A stretch of 7,288 nucleotides of DNA from an uncultured bacterium (lineage in GTDB: Bacteria > Bacillota > Clostridia > Oscillospirales > Acutalibacteraceae). Each line of letters opens with the position of its first letter. The first letter of the stretch is position 1. The notes beneath the pieces are model-generated. The model saw only the letters and a list, made by a program, of their open reading frames with translations, was not told where the DNA came from and made no database searches. Location: NCBI GenBank assembly GCA_905215055.1, contig CAJMOH010000084.1:1-7288 (forward strand), in the 5' to 3' direction. Position numbers and translations under genes: made by a program. Shown here one piece after another: positions 1-5,931 of the stretch.

Positions 1-151
1 GAAGATAGAGATGAGGACAGAAAATAGAAGATAGGTAGAGCTAAATCCACCAAAATGTGGGGCTATTTTTCTCCGATTAGTCCAGAACATAAGGGTGGAC
101 ATAAGGAACACATATCGGGTAGTGTTGGTGGTTAAGAAAGGGGGCAGGAAG

Positions 152-1369
152 ATGCCAAAAAAGAGATTAACCACCAACGGCAACGTCTTTCGCCGCACCG
201 ATGGCCGTTGGCAAAGCGTCATCTGGTACTTTGACGAGCAAGGCATCAAAAGGCGCAAAGTGTTCTCCAGTAAAACCAAGACGGAGGCCCAGCAGAAAAT
301 CACCAACTACATCGCCCAATTCAACGCAGAGGTGCGTAACTCGGACGAATCTCAGAAAACGCTCAAGGACAGCCTGGCGCATTGGCTGCAGATTTTCAAA
401 TTCCCCTCGGTGGAGCGAACGACATACGACAGGCTGGAATGTACCGCCCAGCACCAGGTGTTCCCACTGATTGGCGAGAAAATCGTGGGGGACATCACAG
501 CGGCGGACCTGAAATCCGTGCTGAACCACTGGATGAACCAGGGCTACGCCTATACCACGGTGAAGAAAGTCCACATCCTCCTCAACGAGTATTTCCGCTA
601 CTTGACAGAAGAAGGTTTTATCCAGAAGAACCCCATGCAATCCGTGCCAATGATGAAGAAAGCCAATTTCCTGGCGGCACAGGACAAAGAGTGTTTGCCA
701 GCGCAGGAGCAAGTGACAGTGTTCATACCCACAGAAATCGCTAAATTCAAGCGGGAAGCGTTCTCTACCTTCTCCAACGGCAAACGCAAATACCAGCAAG
801 CAGCGGCCTACATCCTCATGCTGAACACGGGACTTCGCACAGGAGAATTGCTGGGCCTGCTCAACAGTGACATCGACTTGGAGCGGCGAGTTCTGCACCT
901 AGAGCGTGGCGTAAAAGAAGTCTGGCGCAGGGACGGCTTACAAGCTGAGCCGGGCCGTGAGGTGAAAGTTGGAAAGCTGAAATCAGCCACCAGCAAACGT
1001 TCAGTGCCCTTGAATGACACGGCCATCGCCATGATCCAGGACTTGCGGAAAGAGGCATACTTCGGCGAGGACACACCCCTGGTACCGGACGAGCATGGCA
1101 ACTACACCAGGCCGGTAAATTTCCGCAAGCGTTACTACAGAATTCTTGCGGCAGCTGGCATCGAGAAAAAGGGCCTGCACAGTTTGCGCCACACGTTCGC
1201 ATCCAGCTTGGTAAACGGTATTAAGCAGGAGGACGGCTCCATAAAGTCTCTCACGCCTCGCCAGGTAGCGGACTTGCTAGGCCACAGCACTTCACAAATT
1301 ACTGAGTTGTACTACGTCAAAAAGGACACTTCTCGTCTACATGGTATCACGGATGGATTCAATCTGTGA
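152..1369 (+). CDS. Tyrosine recombinase (phage/ICE-type integrase), 405 aa
   Basis: Site-specific recombinase that would cut and rejoin element and chromosomal attachment sites through a covalent tyrosine-DNA intermediate. Domain order: an N-terminal AP2-like arm-binding region (about residues 10-55, GNVFRRTDGRW...), a SAM-like core-binding domain (about 70-160), and the catalytic domain (about 200-400). The full catalytic set is visible: R229 in NTGLRTGELLGL, K277 in the KSATSKRSVPL hairpin, H343 and R346 in HSLRHTF, H378 in LLGHS, and Y387 in ITELYY. It therefore looks active. ATG at 152 is chosen because AAAGGGGG lies 7 bases upstream; an in-frame GTG at 95 has no ribosome site. The stretch between HSLRH and LLGH is about 9 residues longer than in typical family members (NGIKQEDGSIKSL). 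The gene points towards the tRNA-Trp-like attachment sequences downstream, the usual layout for an integrase next to its att site. No excisionase is visible in the short upstream stretch. Confidence 0.95.
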   Translation: MPKKRLTTNGNVFRRTDGRWQSVIWYFDEQGIKRRKVFSSKTKTEAQQKITNYIAQFNAEVRNSDESQKTLKDSLAHWLQIFKFPSVERTTYDRLECTAQHQVFPLIGEKIVGDITAADLKSVLNHWMNQGYAYTTVKKVHILLNEYFRYLTEEGFIQKNPMQSVPMMKKANFLAAQDKECLPAQEQVTVFIPTEIAKFKREAFSTFSNGKRKYQQAAAYILMLNTGLRTGELLGLLNSDIDLERRVLHLERGVKEVWRRDGLQAEPGREVKVGKLKSATSKRSVPLNDTAIAMIQDLRKEAYFGEDTPLVPDEHGNYTRPVNFRKRYYRILAAAGIEKKGLHSLRHTFASSLVNGIKQEDGSIKSLTPRQVADLLGHSTSQITELYYVKKDTSRLHGITDGFNL

Positions 1370-1438
1370 ACGCTATGCGGCAGGATGCACAAAAACAGAG
1401 CCGAAAATTTTGCAGGTCAAAAGAGGGCAAAAACAGCG

Positions 1439-1484
1439 AAACGCACCCGGAAAAGCCAGAAAAAGGCGAAACCGGGTGCGTTTT
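1439..1484 (+). terminator. Rho-independent terminator after the integrase
   Basis: A perfect 12-bp stem pairs 1439-1450 with 1472-1483 (core ACGCACCCGG / CCGGGTGCGT). The 21-base loop contains a small GCC/GGC inner pairing, and the 3' arm ends in TTTT (1481-1484). It lies about 70 bases after the integrase stop. The T-run is short, so termination may be partial. Confidence 0.6.
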
Positions 1485-1591
1485 GGGTGCTGGAGGGGAT
1501 GGGAACGGTTGGAAACGGATAAAACCAGGTGAGAAAACCCGGTGTCCGAACCAACGTGAACACCAAAACCATGCAACACATGAAAAAAGAA

Positions 1592-1622
1592 AACCGGCGA
1601 AAACCCAGTGCTTTCGCCGGTT
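1592..1622 (-). terminator. Minus-strand terminator after the first tRNA-Trp 3' end
   Basis: A perfect 11-bp inverted repeat, AACCGGCGAAA (1592-1602) against TTTCGCCGGTT (1612-1622), with a 9-base loop. Read on the minus strand the stem is followed by TTTTCTTTTTTCAT, a good U-tract; on the plus strand no T-run follows. It starts only 3 bases after the CCA end of the tRNA-like copy at 1626-1646, the position expected of a tRNA terminator. Confidence 0.75.
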
Positions 1623-1625
1623 CTG

Positions 1626-1646
1626 TGGCAGGGGCAGAAGGACTTG
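1626..1646 (-). repeat. Direct repeat copy 1: 21-bp tRNA-Trp 3' end (att-core-like)
   Basis: These 21 bases are identical to 1806-1826, exactly 180 bases further on. On the minus strand they read CAAGTCC...TGCCCCTGCCA: part of the T-loop, the 3' side of the T-stem, the acceptor strand, discriminator G and CCA of tRNA-Trp. Beyond 1646 identity is lost inside the T-loop, although a CTCGGC block matches again if a 2-base gap is allowed. This suggests a decayed or recombined copy. It is likely an attachment-site core or the scar of an earlier insertion. Confidence 0.7.
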
Positions 1647-1765
1647 GTCTCGGCTACCGCCTCGGTCGGTTCGCGGCAGAGCGCCACTGGCGCTCGCTCA
1701 CCCCACGACACGCACTGCGCAGGGCGCAGCCGTGCCTCGTTGCCGAGTCCTTATGCGCGCTAACG
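1647..1765. other. GC-rich, hairpin-rich segment between the two tRNA-Trp 3' ends
   Basis: This 119-base stretch holds no credible gene on either strand. It is richer in G+C than its surroundings and contains compact inverted repeats: GAGCGCCACTGGCGCTC at 1679-1695 (perfect arms around one central base) and CTGCGCAGGGCGCAG at 1715-1729. A CTCGGC/GCCGAG pair lies near its ends. It could be the remnant of a small element, part of an attP arm region, or a structured RNA; the sequence alone does not decide. Confidence 0.4.
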
Positions 1766-1806
1766 AAAAATAGAGAGGCAAGCATAGTGCTTGCCTCTCT
1801 ATTTTT
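1766..1806 (-). terminator. Strong hairpin terminator abutting the second tRNA-Trp 3' end
   Basis: A perfect 19-bp inverted repeat (1766-1784 with 1788-1806) has a 3-base loop, TAG. The outer five pairs are A:T, so each arm ends in a T-run on its own strand and the hairpin could stop transcription both ways. Base 1806 is shared with the CCA end of the tRNA-like sequence, so on the minus strand the terminator begins directly at the tRNA 3' end. Confidence 0.85.
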
Positions 1807-1850
1807 GGCAGGGGCAGAAGGACTTGAACCCTCGGCACGCGGTTTTGGAG
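1806..1850 (-). pseudogene. 3' half of tRNA-Trp(CCA), attachment-site remnant
   Basis: On the minus strand these 45 bases fit canonical tRNA positions 32-76 without gaps: anticodon loop CTCCAAA (anticodon CCA), anticodon-stem 3' side ACCGC, variable region GTGCC, T-stem GAGGG/CCTTC around loop TTCAAGT, acceptor TGCCCCT, discriminator G (as in bacterial tRNA-Trp) and encoded CCA. The match stops exactly at position 31: the neighbouring bases (ACATCCA) cannot pair with ACCGC, and no D-arm or AGGGGCA 5' acceptor strand is found nearby. It is therefore not a functional tRNA but the 3' portion that tyrosine-integrase elements carry or duplicate in their att site. The first 21 bases from the CCA end are repeated at 1626-1646. 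Confidence 0.8.
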
Positions 1851-1973
1851 TGGATGTGGGAGAACACATCGGAGAGCGGGAAAAGGCCGATGTCACCCGG
1901 TTCCCACCGCAAGCCCACAAAAGGCCGGTGCTGGTTTGGTGCTGCGAAGTTTTTTGGCAGGCCAAAGCGGCGG
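1851..1973. other. Short non-coding stretch between the att remnant and the DUF operon
   Basis: No credible gene is seen here. It contains a 7-bp inverted repeat ACATCGG/CCGATGT (1866-1872 with 1887-1893) with a 14-base loop and no T-run in either direction. No convincing terminator for the minus-strand DUF operon is visible; that transcript would run on into the tRNA-Trp remnant and stop at the strong hairpin at 1766-1806. Confidence 0.4.
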
Positions 1974-2270
1974 TCAAATCGCCTCTTTGAGGGGGTCCTC
2001 CACCACGGGGCAGGACTCGTACAACTCACAGGGGTCCAGGTCGATGCAGGCGGCTGGATTGCGGTTCCCGTCCAGATCCCAGGCGACTGTGTCGTTGAGG
2101 ACTGTCAATCGTTCCCGAAAGATGGCGTCGTCCCGCAGGGGGGCGAACACGCCGCCTTTTTCCAGCAGGGGAGAGGCATCGTACAGGCGGACAGTGCCGT
2201 CGTGAAAGTAAATGTAAACCAGGTGGCCCTGCCCAGCGACGGCTTGCAGGACTTTGGGAATCATCTCCAT
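1974..2270 (-). CDS. DUF2442 family protein, 98 aa
   Basis: A small soluble protein with the DUF2442 pattern: an N-terminal PKVLQAV strand, then VYIYFHDGTVRLYDASPLL (about residues 18-36), a middle region GGVFAPLRDDAIFRERLTV, TVAWD (61-65) and IDLDPCELYES (76-86). The length is typical of the family. Start at 2270 is chosen because AAAGGAG lies 6 bases upstream; a longer reading would overlap the neighbouring gene and has no ribosome site. It begins 14 bases after the DUF4160 gene ends, so the two form one operon. DUF2442 and DUF4160 proteins are often encoded together and have been suspected of being a toxin-antitoxin-like pair, but no biochemical role is established to my knowledge. No membrane segment or signal peptide is present, so a cytoplasmic location is expected. 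Confidence 0.85.
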   Translation of the reverse strand: MEMIPKVLQAVAGQGHLVYIYFHDGTVRLYDASPLLEKGGVFAPLRDDAIFRERLTVLNDTVAWDLDGNRNPAACIDLDPCELYESCPVVEDPLKEAI

Positions 2271-2284
2271 AGCAGGCTCCTTTC

Positions 2285-2545
2285 TCACACCAGAGGGGCA
2301 ATGTGGTTGAGGGGTTTGGCATCTTTGGCCAGCTCCCAGTTTTGCATCAGCTCGTCCCGATGCAGCTCGCACCAGGCGAGGATGAGCTTCAGCTGGCGGA
2401 ACGGCAACGCACCCCGGATGACGCAGCCGGCCTGGATGTCGATTAAGGCTTTGCTGCCGGCGTATTCCGCATGAAAGTGGGGCGGGTTGTGGTCGCTGTA
2501 AAACATGGTGATTCGGATTCCGTAAAACAGACTGATCTCTGGCAT
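2285..2545 (-). CDS. DUF4160 family protein, 86 aa
   Basis: First gene of the minus-strand operon. The sequence carries the signature of DUF4160: MPEISLFYGIRITMFY at the N-terminus, the highly characteristic DHNPPHFHAEY (residues 18-28, His- and Pro-rich), a short ALIDIQAG strand, and a helical C-terminal half containing LAWCELHRDELMQNW (56-70) and PLNHIAPL. Length is normal for the family. ATG at 2545 has an AAAAGGAAAG ribosome site (2553-2562) in front. A near-consensus sigma-A promoter sits about 40 bases upstream. It is co-transcribed with the DUF2442 gene. Function is unknown; the conserved HFH cluster could bind metal or nucleic acid, but that is speculation. Confidence 0.88.
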   Translation of the reverse strand: MPEISLFYGIRITMFYSDHNPPHFHAEYAGSKALIDIQAGCVIRGALPFRQLKLILAWCELHRDELMQNWELAKDAKPLNHIAPLV

Positions 2546-2582
2546 AGGTATTCTTTCCTTTTGCAGCTTAATTTACGCTTTC

Positions 2583-2612
2583 ATTATAAGCCCTTTCGGG
2601 AAGGAAAGTCAA
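2583..2612 (-). promoter_or_regulatory. Sigma-A promoter of the DUF4160-DUF2442 operon
   Basis: On the minus strand, -35 TTGACT (2607-2612) and -10 TATAAT (2583-2588) are separated by 18 bases: one mismatch to consensus in total. The spacer contains the short inverted repeat CCCGAAAGGG, which might be an operator. Transcription would start near 2576, giving a leader of about 30 bases before the DUF4160 ATG. Confidence 0.85.
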
Positions 2613-2631
2613 CCGTGCGACAGGCTTTTGT

Positions 2632-2643
2632 GGGTGGTCACCC
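2632..2643. promoter_or_regulatory. Inverted repeat between the divergent promoters
   Basis: GGGTG-GT-CACCC is a perfect 5+5 inverted repeat in the spacer between the two divergent promoters, about 20 bases upstream of the minus-strand -35 and about 50 upstream of the plus-strand -35. It could be a repressor or activator site; it is short and may be chance. Confidence 0.25.
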
Positions 2644-2691
2644 CAGGAGAGCGCACACCATATATTTTAGTCGTAAATTTCTGAAATGCAC

Positions 2692-2719
2692 TTTACTTCT
2701 ATGCAAAAAAATGTATAAT
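2692..2719 (+). promoter_or_regulatory. Sigma-A promoter of the ABC transporter operon
   Basis: -35 TTTACT (2692-2697) and a perfect -10 TATAAT (2714-2719) are separated by 16 bases, with AT-rich DNA around (A-run 2704-2711, TTTTTATAAA after the -10). Transcription would start near 2726, giving a leader of about 65 bases to the ATG at 2792. Confidence 0.7.
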
Positions 2720-2741
2720 ATTTTTATAAACAATCCTGTGG

Positions 2742-2767
2742 GCCACTCCCTGATCCCAGGGGGTGGC
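2742..2767 (+). promoter_or_regulatory. Leader hairpin or operator upstream of the binding-protein gene
   Basis: GCCACTCCCTG (2742-2752) pairs with CAGGGGGTGGC (2757-2767) over 11 bp with one T/G wobble and a 4-base loop, ATCC. It lies between the predicted transcription start and the ribosome site (2778-2784). No T-run follows, so it is not a terminator. It could be an operator just downstream of the promoter, or an mRNA stem that controls stability or translation. Confidence 0.5.
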
Positions 2768-2791
2768 TGCAGGGTGCAAGGAGGGAGACCT

Positions 2792-4234
2792 ATGAAAAAG
2801 CGAAGGAGGATTTTCTCTGTGGTTTTGGCGGCCATTTTCCTGCTGTGCCTTGCCGCCTGCCAACAGAAAGAGCCCAAGATGAAAGACGGCAAGATCTTGC
2901 TGACCGTGTGCATGGAAAGCTCCGTTGGTTTGCCCAATGTTGGGAAAGGCACTACCATGGAGAATTCCATTCAGTCCATTGCCCAGTACTATACGGCTAA
3001 CGTCAATCCTGATGTCACCTTTGAATTTGTCACCCTGACAGCCGACCAGGAGGAGCGGAGCAACCGTATCGACCAACTCCAAACGGAGATGATGGCAGGC
3101 CAGGGGCCTGATATCTTTATCCTCCCCTGTGACGATGGGTTTACCTACAACGAAACCCAGCTCGTCGAGAACGTGGAGAAAGGGATGGCTACAGGGCTTT
3201 TCGCAGACTTGACCACTCAGTACAATCAGGACGAGACGCTGGAAAAGGATGTGCTGCTGGAGAAGGTCATGGATGCCGGTGTGATGGACGGCAAGCGGTA
3301 CATCCTGCCCTTGCGCTACACGTACCCCATTCTCCTGGCATTGGAGGACGAACTACAAGGGGCAGGGCTGGAAATTTCCGATTTGTCCCAAAACAGTGAG
3401 GCCTTTTTGAGCACGGTATTGTCCCAAGAGGGGAACGCTTGGCACGTCAGCGGGGCCAATGTGTTCGCCGCCAATTTGCTCAATGTTTTCCCGTCCCTCT
3501 GCGATTACAGCACCGGGGAGGTTTCCCTGGACGAGGAAGCGCTTACCGCAACCCTTTCCCGATATATGGAACTGCTCTCCTTCTTGGACCGGGAGAGCAT
3601 TGAGGCTGATGGTGGGGTTTGGCCCAATTTCTTATCCGCTGACCGACCTTTGAGCACCCTCTTTCTTAGCGATGATCTGTTCTTTTATTTGGATATTGCC
3701 TATGCCCAATACCAAGACCTGGTGGCGGTACCTTTTGCCGCTCAGGACGGCTCTATCGTGGCCAATGTCAGCTACTATGGGGCGGTATCCGCCAACTGTG
3801 CTGCAGTTGAGGAAGCCTATGAGTTTTTGAAGCTGTTCCTCTCCAGGGAAGTGCAGAGCGGAGGAGCGTTAGAAGCAGACGGCGCTTCCTACGATGCCAG
3901 CGAGTGGGGAACCACCCACGGCTGGCCTGTGCGGTCAGATATCACCGCTGCCGAGCTTCGGGCAGCCGTCCCTCAAACCCCTTTGCTGCATGGCATGGTG
4001 GAGGAACTCCGGCAACCCGTGGAAGGGGAGCCCGCTCCCATGCTGCCGGAGGAATTCTTCACCGGAGCCTATGAACGCATCGGGGAGGTGCGGCCCTATA
4101 CTCAGCTGGACGGAACGTTCTCACGGGCCGCCATGAGCCTCTACGACTTTACCACCTGTACCCCTAAAACAGGAGAGGTAGAGAACGTGGCCCAGGATTT
4201 GTTAAGCCAGCTGGAAGCAGAGGTGGCGGAGTGA
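2792..4234 (+). CDS. ABC transporter solute-binding lipoprotein (sugar-type family), 480 aa
   Basis: Membrane-anchored extracellular receptor that would capture a solute and deliver it to the fused permease encoded next. The N-terminus MKKRRRIFSVVLAAIFLLCL is a basic n-region plus hydrophobic core, ending in lipobox LAAC with the lipidated Cys at residue 23. The pattern of family 1 binding proteins is visible: MMAGQGPDIFIL (100-111), GKRYILPLRYTYPILLA (167-183), and a long C-terminal lobe with YEFLKLFLS. ATG at 2792 has an ideal AAGGAGG 7 bases upstream; the reading frame is open further upstream, but that would bury the signal peptide inside the protein. Its stop overlaps the permease start (GTGA). 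The C-terminal part is not close to any binding protein I can name, so the substrate is unknown; a carbohydrate is the default guess because the partner permeases are of sugar type. Confidence 0.88.
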   Translation: MKKRRRIFSVVLAAIFLLCLAACQQKEPKMKDGKILLTVCMESSVGLPNVGKGTTMENSIQSIAQYYTANVNPDVTFEFVTLTADQEERSNRIDQLQTEMMAGQGPDIFILPCDDGFTYNETQLVENVEKGMATGLFADLTTQYNQDETLEKDVLLEKVMDAGVMDGKRYILPLRYTYPILLALEDELQGAGLEISDLSQNSEAFLSTVLSQEGNAWHVSGANVFAANLLNVFPSLCDYSTGEVSLDEEALTATLSRYMELLSFLDRESIEADGGVWPNFLSADRPLSTLFLSDDLFFYLDIAYAQYQDLVAVPFAAQDGSIVANVSYYGAVSANCAAVEEAYEFLKLFLSREVQSGGALEADGASYDASEWGTTHGWPVRSDITAAELRAAVPQTPLLHGMVEELRQPVEGEPAPMLPEEFFTGAYERIGEVRPYTQLDGTFSRAAMSLYDFTTCTPKTGEVENVAQDLLSQLEAEVAE

Positions 4235-5931
4235 GACGGCGGGAGGCTGCCGTCGGATTGCTGCTGGCAGCTCCCGCGGTGATGGGCCTGCTGGCTTTTC
4301 TGGTGCTGCCCTTTGGCTATACGTTCCTGCGCTCCTTTACCGTTGGCTTGGGCTGGGGACGGTTTGTGGGGCTGGAGAATTACGCCCAGCTTTTCGGGAA
4401 CCGGTTGTTCCTGCTGGCGCTGAAAAACACCTTTTTGTTCCTGGCCTGCGGCTTGGCACTCATCCTGCCCTTGTCGCTGTTTCTCGCCCTGCTGCTGCAG
4501 AAGACGGGCAAGTGGGGAAAAGGGCTGGCCATGGCCTTGCTGTTTCCCATGGTGCTGCCGGCGTCCGCCATTGTGATCGTGGTCAATCTCGTCTTTGCGG
4601 AGAACGGCCTCTTAAGCCAACTGACCGGCCCCACCCCTTGGATGGATTCCCCCTTTGCCTTCGTCATCCTCCTGGGGCTGTATCTCTGGAAGAATGTGGG
4701 GATTGGGGTGGTCATCCTGTTGGCGGGCCTCACCACCATCCCCGGCGAGCTGTATGAAAGCGCCAGTATGGATGGGGCGGGGAAGTGGGCGCGGCTCACG
4801 AAGGTCACCCTGCCCATGCTGCGGCCAGAGCTGCTGGTGGTCACCATCCTCTCCACTTTGAACGCTTTCAAAAATTTCCGGGAGGCCTTTGTGCTTGGTG
4901 GGGATCACCCCCACGAGAGCATCTATATGCTTCAGCACTTTATGAACAACAACTTTGAGAATATGAATTTTCCACGCCTTTCCGTAGCGGCGGTGGTGTT
5001 TTTTGTTCTGCTGTTTTGCCTGTATGCCCTGCTTTTAAAAAGCCCCCTGGGCCGGGGAGAGCCTGCCCTGGAGAGCGGCAGCCGCCGTGCTGCCCCGGCA
5101 AAGAAAGGCCCGGTCCTGTGCCTGGCCACCCTCTCCCTGCTGTTTGTTTTTCCGGTGGTGTTGACGGTGGCCTGCTCCTTTCTTTCCCCCCAGGAGGTGC
5201 AGCGGGTGTTCGGCCCCCTGCTGGGAGAGGGCGGCACCGCTGCCCTTGGGGCCTTGCCCCAGGGCTTTTCCCTGATGGGCTACTATGAGGTGTTCTTTGC
5301 CACACCGGATTACCTGGCAAAGTTTTGGGTGAGCCTGCTCCTGGCGGTGGGGGCTATTGCAGGGCAGGTGGCCATCAGCTGTTTGGGAGGGTTCGCTTTT
5401 GCCTTTTATGACTTCCCCGGCAAGCGGCTGCTGTACGGCCTGCTTTGCCTGTTCATGCTCATCCCCCTGCAGGTGACGCTCCTACCCAACTACATTCTCC
5501 TGGACCAGCTGGGGACGTTGAACACCTACTGGGCCCTGCTGCTGCCCTTGGCCTTCGCCCCCCTGGGGACGTTCTTATTGACCCAGATCTTCCGTTCCGT
5601 CCCGGCGGACATCCTCCATGCCGCCCGTCTGGATGGGGCGGGCACCTTGCAAGTGTTGGCTAGGGTGCTTTTACCTTGCGGAAAGAGCGGGGTGTCCACT
5701 CTCATCATTTTGACACTGATCGAAAGCTGGAACATGGTGGAGCAGCCCTTGATTTACTTGCGGGATGTGGGGTCCTATCCCTTGTCCGTGTTCCTGGCAA
5801 GCCGCTACATGGAGAATTTGCCCTTCCAGTTTGTGTGCAGCGTGCTCTCCCTGCTTCCCCTGGCGCTGTGTTTTCTCCATTTCGGCGGGGACCTGCTCCA
5901 AAGCGCAGGGAGAAAGGGGGATGCCTCATGA
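4231..5931 (+). CDS. Fused ABC permease: two sugar-type (MalF-like + MalG-like) subunits in one 566-aa chain
   Basis: Transmembrane channel of an ABC importer. The chain holds two complete MetI-like permease units. Unit 1 (about 1-270) has six predicted membrane segments and an ATPase-contact EAA loop, ELYESASMDGAG...TLP (173-195). Unit 2 (about 293-555) has another six and a second EAA loop, DILHAARLDGAG...LLP (460-482). A polar Ala/Arg/Lys linker, about 271-292 (SPLGRGEPALESGSRRAAPA), joins them. Unit 1 resembles MalF/UgpA proteins, unit 2 MalG/UgpE (for example YEVFFATPDYLAKFWVSLL and LIPLQVTLLPNYILLDQLGTLNTYWALLLP). In sugar importers these are normally separate genes; fused pairs are better known in iron (FbpB) and thiamine (ThiP) importers. 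Translation starts at GTG 4231, which overlaps the previous stop and has GAGGTGG just upstream. The frame is open throughout, so this is a real fusion and not a frameshift. No ATPase gene lies nearby. Confidence 0.92.
   Translation: MRRREAAVGLLLAAPAVMGLLAFLVLPFGYTFLRSFTVGLGWGRFVGLENYAQLFGNRLFLLALKNTFLFLACGLALILPLSLFLALLLQKTGKWGKGLAMALLFPMVLPASAIVIVVNLVFAENGLLSQLTGPTPWMDSPFAFVILLGLYLWKNVGIGVVILLAGLTTIPGELYESASMDGAGKWARLTKVTLPMLRPELLVVTILSTLNAFKNFREAFVLGGDHPHESIYMLQHFMNNNFENMNFPRLSVAAVVFFVLLFCLYALLLKSPLGRGEPALESGSRRAAPAKKGPVLCLATLSLLFVFPVVLTVACSFLSPQEVQRVFGPLLGEGGTAALGALPQGFSLMGYYEVFFATPDYLAKFWVSLLLAVGAIAGQVAISCLGGFAFAFYDFPGKRLLYGLLCLFMLIPLQVTLLPNYILLDQLGTLNTYWALLLPLAFAPLGTFLLTQIFRSVPADILHAARLDGAGTLQVLARVLLPCGKSGVSTLIILTLIESWNMVEQPLIYLRDVGSYPLSVFLASRYMENLPFQFVCSVLSLLPLALCFLHFGGDLLQSAGRKGDAS

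Larger units (their letters stand above)
1..1850. mobile_element. Integrase end of an element integrated at tRNA-Trp (partial)
   Basis: The segment contains a complete tyrosine integrase and, downstream, two copies of the 3' end of a tRNA-Trp gene, the classic target for such integrases. The rest of the element would lie to the left, outside the window. The right boundary is uncertain: it could be the short copy at 1626-1646 or the longer copy at 1806-1850. At neither copy is the tRNA 5' half restored, so this is not a simple single-insertion junction. Element type (prophage, ICE or IME) cannot be told from one integrase. The assignment of the boundary is inference. Confidence 0.5.

Noticed and set aside
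36..70. Possible terminator upstream of the integrase (CCAC/GTGG around CAAAAT, then a T-run)
   Set aside because: Only about four or five adjacent pairs form; the outer pairing needs a large internal loop. Too weak to call.
95..151. Longer integrase start at GTG 95
   Set aside because: No ribosome site precedes GTG 95, whereas ATG 152 has AAAGGGGG at 7 bases and the protein from there begins like other integrases.
1390..1436. CAAAAACAG direct repeats (1390-1398 and 1428-1436) as integrase arm sites
   Set aside because: Only two short A-rich copies with no flanking symmetry; chance is likely in this sequence.
1866..1893. Terminator for the DUF operon from the ACATCGG/CCGATGT repeat
   Set aside because: A stem of 7 bp with a 14-base loop and no T-run in either direction.
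1799..2029. Minus-strand frame ending in FKSFCPCQK
   Set aside because: Its C-terminal part is simply the translated tRNA-Trp 3' half, and its N-terminal part overlaps the DUF2442 gene out of frame.
1791..2474. Plus-strand open frame of 227 codons over the tRNA remnant and DUF genes
   Set aside because: It is antisense to two recognisable genes and to the tRNA-Trp 3' half, with no protein-family pattern.
2569..2582. Catabolite-response (cre) site near the DUF operon start
   Set aside because: Only the left half (TGAAAGCG) fits; the right half lacks the required bases.
2471..2791. Extended N-terminus for the solute-binding protein
   Set aside because: The extra residues run over the divergent promoters and the DUF4160 gene, and would place the signal peptide and lipobox inside the protein.
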